This document shows positions 4,660 to 6,957 of a DNA stretch of 6,957 nucleotides, in pieces. The notes under the pieces are model-generated. The model searched no databases. It was not told where the DNA came from and saw only the letters and a program-made list of their open reading frames with translations. Both the position numbers and the translations under genes were made by a program. The stretch's first letter is position 1. The number at the start of each line of letters is the position of its first letter. This DNA comes from CAZEVI01 sp964515615 (GTDB taxonomy: Bacteria > Patescibacteriota > UBA1384 > XYA2-FULL-43-10 > CAINNR01), in NCBI GenBank assembly GCA_964515615.1, contig CAZEVI010000033.1, positions 1-6,957 on the forward strand, given 5' to 3'.

Positions 4660-5117
4660 ATAAGCCGAGTTTTGTTTAAATGACATCTATCTAAGCGTGA
4701 AGTTCCGATATTTCAATACGAGCAGTATTTGACGGAGTACATTTTGCCCTCTCGGGCAAATTATACATAAGTCGCAAAATATTGGATCCGCTCCACTTGC
4801 ACCAAACGAGGCTTGCCACAGGCATATGTTGCCATATGAACGCGTGCGCTCTTACCGTCCTGCGCCAAGATTACGGACGACAGGTCGCCACTTTCGTAGC
4901 AATCTACACAATCTGTAACTGTACGCAAGATCCTCCGTAGCTTTACGCAAAGGAGGACACGATTTCAACCTTACTGCCGCGCAAAGCGCGGTTAGCGGTA
5001 TATTTTCTGTTGTGCTATGCTCAAAGCTCACACCTTGCTCATTTTCACGAGCATTCTGCTCTTTGGTGCCCGGACTTTCCTTCTCCGCAAAACGGAGGTC
5101 ATTCCGACTACTTAAGG
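4647..5117 (-). ncRNA. rnpB: RNase P RNA (bacterial type A), with a 100-nt insertion in P13
   Basis: This is the catalytic RNA of RNase P, which removes 5' leaders from tRNA precursors. Read on the minus strand, it has the universal blocks in order. CR-I is GGAAAGTCCGGGC (5080-5068). A CR-II-like CAGAAAATATACCGC and the CR-III GTTGAAA segment follow. L13 is GGTAAGAGCGCAC, P14 is CATATG-GCAA-CATATG, and CR-V ends CTCGGCTTATCG (4669-4658). The ends pair as a 13-bp P1: CCTTAAGTAGTCG (5117-5105) with CGACTGCTTAGGG (4659-4647). At about 471 nt it is longer than the usual 350-400 because of an extra segment at 4957-4858. The long hairpin in the P15-P16 region (core 4743-4760) carries no GGU nearby. 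The consensus promoter starts transcription almost exactly at P1. Confidence 0.95.
4858..4957 (-). other. 100-nt insertion interrupting P13 of RNase P RNA
   Basis: The flanking bases CGUG (4961-4958) and CG (4857-4856) join, if the segment is left out, into a perfect 6-bp P13: CGUGCG, loop GUAAGAG, CGCACG (4848-4843). The inserted piece begins UCCU and ends AGGA, so its ends can pair with each other. Inside are a UCCUCC/GGAGGA hairpin (4957-4931) and a 7-bp hairpin with a GAAA tetraloop (4902-4885). It has no coding frame and is too short for a group I or II intron. Confidence 0.7.
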
Positions 5118-5124
5118 CAAAATA

Positions 5125-5152
5125 ATTATATCAAATTGGTGTCATTTGTCAA
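5125..5152 (-). promoter_or_regulatory. consensus promoter of rnpB
   Basis: Minus strand: perfect -35 TTGACA (5152-5147) and perfect -10 TATAAT (5130-5125) separated by 16 bp. The predicted start near 5118 is one base from the base of P1, so little or no 5' trimming would be needed. Confidence 0.85.
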
Positions 5153-5179
5153 TCAAAAATATCCTCAATTGTTTTTCTC

Positions 5180-5188
5180 TGCTATAAT
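5180..5188 (+). promoter_or_regulatory. extended -10 promoter of the methyltransferase gene (leaderless)
   Basis: TGC-TATAAT (extended -10; -10 hexamer 5183-5188) without a clear -35. Standard spacing puts the transcription start at 5195, the A of the ATG. Confidence 0.65.
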
Positions 5189-5194
5189 TTAGTT

Positions 5195-5731
5195 ATGCTA
5201 ATTCTACTAATTATTTTTATAATTTTTCTTTTTGGATTCATCTTTTGGGTTTCCTCGCATCTTTTTTCATCAATTTTTTATGTTTCTTACGTTAACTCCT
5301 CTAAATCGGCAATTTTTGATGCCTTGAAATTCGCTAAATTAAAAAAAGGCCAAAAACTAGTTGATCTAGGTTGCGGCCGCGGAGATGCGCTGATTATTGC
5401 AGTCAAAAATTTTGGTGCCAAAGCAACCGGCTACGAAATTTCACCACTCCCCTATCTGCTAGCAAAAATTCGGATATTTGGAAATCGGAGCATTTCTGTA
5501 CACTGTCGCGTCCTACAAAAATCAGCTAACGATTTAAAAAATGCCAATGTTATTTATCTTTACCTTCTGAATTCAGCTCTCGATAAAGTGGAAGATTTTA
5601 TTTTTGAAAACATTGGCGAAAATACTAAAATTGTTTCTTTGGCCTTTAAATTCAAAAAACACCAACCTAAAAAAGAAGCTATCACCACAAATCTTGGCAG
5701 AAAAACAAAAATTTATTTATACCAAAAGTAA
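5195..5731 (+). CDS. membrane-anchored class I SAM-dependent methyltransferase
   Basis: This 178-residue protein has an N-terminal membrane anchor (about 2-32, almost entirely Ile/Leu/Phe) followed by a Rossmann-type methyltransferase domain (about 35-155). Motif I is LVDLGCGRGDALI (55-67), the glycine-rich SAM loop; Glu81 in GYEIS is the acidic residue at the end of strand 2 that holds the ribose; NVIYLYLLN (118-126) is the motif IV region. The arrangement of a single helix followed by FDALKFAKLKKGQKLVDLGCG resembles the FAM173/ATPSC-KMT protein-lysine methyltransferase family, but the substrate is inferred only. The domain faces the cytoplasm if the basic residues follow the positive-inside rule. 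There is no ribosome binding site, and the -10 box places transcription start on the ATG itself. It is divergent from rnpB and ends before a terminator at 5812-5837. Confidence 0.85.
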   Translation: MLILLIIFIIFLFGFIFWVSSHLFSSIFYVSYVNSSKSAIFDALKFAKLKKGQKLVDLGCGRGDALIIAVKNFGAKATGYEISPLPYLLAKIRIFGNRSISVHCRVLQKSANDLKNANVIYLYLLNSALDKVEDFIFENIGENTKIVSLAFKFKKHQPKKEAITTNLGRKTKIYLYQK

Positions 5732-5811
5732 ATACGAAATACTATAATTGATAGCAATAGTCCTTGCCTCTGTTTCAAATGATAAATAATTTTTGAATTT
5801 ATAACTCCAGC

Positions 5812-5837
5812 TCTCGGTTAATGCCGAGATTTTTTTT
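5812..5837 (+). terminator. rho-independent terminator after the methyltransferase gene
   Basis: TCTCGG (5812-5817) and CCGAGA (5824-5829) form a 6-bp stem with loop TTAATG, followed by eight T. It separates this unit from the HTH-Hsp20 promoter 10 bp further on. Confidence 0.85.
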
Positions 5838-5846
5838 ACCAACCCC

Positions 5847-5875
5847 TTGACAAAATGTAAAGCTTACTTTACATT
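5847..5875 (+). promoter_or_regulatory. promoter of the HTH-Hsp20 locus
   Basis: Consensus -35 TTGACA (5847-5852), 17-bp spacer, -10 TACATT (5870-5875). The start near 5882 gives a leader of about 31 nt. Confidence 0.75.
5854..5875. promoter_or_regulatory. 22-bp palindromic operator over the promoter spacer and -10
   Basis: AATGTAAAG (5854-5862) and CTTTACATT (5867-5875) are perfect reverse complements around CTTA. Bound protein would block RNA polymerase. The obvious candidate ligand is the XRE-type regulator encoded directly downstream, which would make the locus self-repressing. Confidence 0.7.
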
Positions 5876-5912
5876 ATAGTTGTAAGGGTTTTCAAATTTG
5901 GAGAATTATTCA

Positions 5913-6647
5913 ATGAAAGAAAGGGAGATGAAAGTTCATAATAAATTAAGAGATTTACGCAAACAGCACAAACTTTCGCAGGAAAACGTTGCTGACGCAC
6001 TCGGAGTATCCCGCCAATCGGTCATTGCCCTCGAACAAGAAAAGTATATGCCATCTCTGCCGATTGCTGTTTCTCTTTGTAATCTATTCAATACTGCCTT
6101 TGAAGATATTTTCGAATTCGAAAAAGAGATTGATAAAATCTTCAACCAGCAATTAACCAATATAAATGTTAAAAATAATATAATTAACACGAAGGAGGCA
6201 AAAATGCCAAGCGATTTAGGACCATGGCGACCGTTTCGCGAAGTTGTATCACTTCGCGATGCAATGGACCGTTTGTTTGAAGACAGCATCATTACTCCAA
6301 AAAATGTTGGAGCAATGCCAAAAATCGACATTAAAGAAACTAAAAAGGATGTCGTGGTTAAGGCCGAACTTCCGGGAATTGAGGAAGATAAAGTCAATGT
6401 CGAGATTATGGATAATGTGATGACAATCTCCGGCGAGAAAGTTGAAGAAAAAGTTGAAGAGAGCGAAGGCTATCATTACAAAGAATCTCACTCCGGCGCT
6501 TTTGAGCGAAGTTTTTCACTCCCCTCTGATGTAATGGCTGACAAAGCCGAAGCCAATATGGAAAATGGCGTTTTGACAATTACATTGCCAAAAGTGGCAC
6601 CAAAAACCGCTAAAAAAGTTTCGATTAAAGCCAGGGGAAAAAAATAA
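5913..6647 (+). CDS. XRE-type HTH regulator fused in frame to Hsp20 (244 aa)
   Basis: One uninterrupted frame encodes two domains that are normally separate proteins. Residues 8-65 are a Cro/C1 (XRE) helix-turn-helix of the short YozG-like type (LRDLRKQHKLSQENVADALG, then VSRQSVIALEQEKYMPSLP with the recognition helix at about 33-42), ending IFEFEKEID. Residues 76-97 are an Asn/Lys/Ile-rich linker that looks like translated AT-rich spacer. Residues 98-244 are a complete alpha-crystallin small heat-shock protein. I chose ATG 5913 because GGAG lies 9 nt upstream; TTG 5898 and ATG 5928 are poorer (for 5928 the GGGAG touches the codon). Such short HTH proteins usually end near residue 70, so either the stop has been lost or the fusion is functional. 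It could couple chaperone state to repression of its own promoter. Confidence 0.8.
   Translation: MKEREMKVHNKLRDLRKQHKLSQENVADALGVSRQSVIALEQEKYMPSLPIAVSLCNLFNTAFEDIFEFEKEIDKIFNQQLTNINVKNNIINTKEAKMPSDLGPWRPFREVVSLRDAMDRLFEDSIITPKNVGAMPKIDIKETKKDVVVKAELPGIEEDKVNVEIMDNVMTISGEKVEEKVEESEGYHYKESHSGAFERSFSLPSDVMADKAEANMENGVLTITLPKVAPKTAKKVSIKARGKK
6191..6198 (+). promoter_or_regulatory. strong internal Shine-Dalgarno sequence for free Hsp20
   Basis: GAAGGAGG stands 5 nt before ATG 6204, inside the longer frame. It is by far the best ribosome site of the locus, so independent Hsp20 synthesis is expected. A TATAAT at 6179-6184 could be a secondary -10, but no -35 fits it. Confidence 0.8.
6204..6647 (+). 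CDS. hsp20: Hsp20 small heat-shock protein (internal start, 147 aa)
   Basis: Translation from the internal ATG would give a normal-sized small heat-shock protein, an ATP-independent holdase that binds unfolding proteins in the cytoplasm as a large oligomer. It begins MPSDLGPWRPFREVVSLRDAMDRLF, the usual Hsp20 start. The alpha-crystallin domain covers about residues 40-135 of this product, with VVVKAELPGI, the GYHYKE..FERSFSLP segment and the hallmark A-x-x-x-N-GVLTITLPK. The C-terminal tail KKVSIKARGKK contains a VSI, a weak version of the I-x-I oligomerisation motif. It shares its reading frame and stop with the upstream HTH domain, so two products, fusion and free chaperone, may be made from one mRNA. 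Confidence 0.9.
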   Translation: MPSDLGPWRPFREVVSLRDAMDRLFEDSIITPKNVGAMPKIDIKETKKDVVVKAELPGIEEDKVNVEIMDNVMTISGEKVEEKVEESEGYHYKESHSGAFERSFSLPSDVMADKAEANMENGVLTITLPKVAPKTAKKVSIKARGKK

Positions 6648-6662
6648 ACTGTTCGTGTCTGA

Positions 6663-6695
6663 AAAAATCCCGCACTGCTAAACTGCGGGATTTTT
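6663..6695 (+). terminator. rho-independent terminator after hsp20
   Basis: Perfect 12-bp stem (6663-6674 with 6684-6695; core TCCCGCA/TGCGGGA) with a 9-nt loop, flanked by A and T runs. It can work from either side. Confidence 0.9.
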
Positions 6696-6700
6696 AAAAT

Positions 6701-6721
6701 AAAAAAACCTCCCGACAGAGG
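6701..6721 (-). terminator. terminator for a minus-strand gene coming from the right
   Basis: On the minus strand CCTC (6721-6718) pairs with GAGG (6711-6708), followed by seven T. The stem is short, so the call is moderate. It is convergent with the hsp20 terminator. Confidence 0.5.
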
Positions 6722-6827
6722 AGAATGAAAATTGAAATTAAGATTCTGTAAAACCTATGTTAGATTTTTTGGCTTAATATCAAATTATTGCACCTAATTA
6801 CCCAATATTTCTTCTATCATTTTTCTT

Positions 6828-6956
6828 TTAAGTGGTTCTCTCATTCTTCGGTGGACTCCGAGTTTCATTTTCAGTTGCCTGAAGCTTCCATCCAGTGAAT
6901 TGGTTGTCAAGTACCCCCTTTTTAAACAAGTTGTCTCTGTCTTTGGGGGTTAGCTG
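6828..6956 (-). CDS. possible 3' end of a gene entering from the right edge
   Basis: A minus-strand frame is open from the window edge for 42 codons (QLTPKDRDNLFKKGVLDNQF... to ...SPPKNERTT) and stops at TAA 6830-6828, about 106 bp before a terminator in the same direction. A second frame overlapping it stops at TAG 6796-6794 and reads FRQLKMKLGVHRRMREPLKRKMIEEILGN, which looks more protein-like at its end but is closed upstream by a TAA at 6952-6950. A frameshift joining the two is possible. No family is recognised; between 6722 and 6793 I see nothing. Confidence 0.25.
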   Translation of the reverse strand, partial: QLTPKDRDNLFKKGVLDNQFTGWKLQATENETRSPPKNERTT

Positions 6957-6957
6957 T

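Noticed and set aside
4485..4660. Minus-strand open frame containing IDYVIENVKVTNVVAKREPS
   Set aside because: It has no start codon with a ribosome site, begins within the rnpB end and runs through the terminator stem of the 165-aa gene; mentioned only as a possible remnant.
5010..5192. 60-codon plus-strand frame
   Set aside because: It lies antisense to the RNase P RNA 5' half and its promoter, with cysteine- and histidine-rich random-looking sequence and no ribosome site.
5898..5912. TTG 5898 as the start of the HTH-Hsp20 gene
   Set aside because: The GGAG that would serve as ribosome site for ATG 5913 overlaps this TTG, and nothing suitable lies upstream of it; the extra five residues are not part of the HTH fold.
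1..6957. CRISPR array, replication origin or complete insertion sequence
   Set aside because: No regularly spaced repeats, DnaA-box clusters, or terminal inverted repeats with a transposase were seen on either strand.

Overview
This AT-rich 7 kb stretch looks like a chromosomal segment of a small-genome bacterium, most likely a Patescibacteria/CPR lineage. The evidence is indirect: short tightly packed genes, low-GC lysine-rich proteins, transcripts predicted to start at or almost at the start codon, a tiny GIY-YIG nuclease gene beside a tRNA, and an unusual RNase P RNA. No gene in the window proves the taxonomy.

Left part (1-2470, minus strand): a possible partial gene at the edge, a 55-residue two-helix membrane protein, then a two-gene ABC exporter operon (ATPase 2389-1475 followed after 1 nt by its ABC-2 permease 1473-397). 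The ATPase has every standard motif except the switch (H-loop) histidine, which is Tyr188. Next comes a single-RRM RNA-binding protein (2907-2476) with its own strong promoter, a leader of about 137 nt with two hairpins, and a clean terminator.

Middle part (3120-4510): a decayed or accessory patch. It holds a 40-codon remnant of a CoaB-like (phosphopantothenoylcysteine synthetase type) gene, a frameshifted GIY-YIG nuclease gene, and an intact tRNA-Gln(UUG) with encoded CCA. The nuclease gene and a hairpin lie between the tRNA 3' end and a 21/22-base copy of that 3' end 428 bp away, as if a very small element had used the tRNA end as its target. Back-to-back with the tRNA promoter is a promoter for an unrecognised 165-residue acidic protein, which ends in a strong terminator.

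Right part (4640-6957): a full RNase P RNA gene on the minus strand with a consensus promoter and with P1 directly followed by a U-tract. A 100-nt segment interrupts the 5' strand of what is otherwise a perfect canonical P13 hairpin. Divergent from it is a membrane-anchored class I SAM-dependent methyltransferase whose predicted transcript starts on the A of its ATG. Then comes a stress-type locus in which one uninterrupted frame encodes an XRE-type HTH regulator joined to a small heat-shock protein (Hsp20). A strong internal ribosome binding site and ATG would also give free Hsp20. The promoter is covered by a perfect 22-bp palindrome, the expected shape of an autoregulatory operator. The right edge has two convergent terminators and a weakly supported gene end.

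The observations most worth follow-up are the RNase P RNA insertion, the HTH-Hsp20 readthrough arrangement with its operator, and the tRNA-end-flanked GIY-YIG mini-element.
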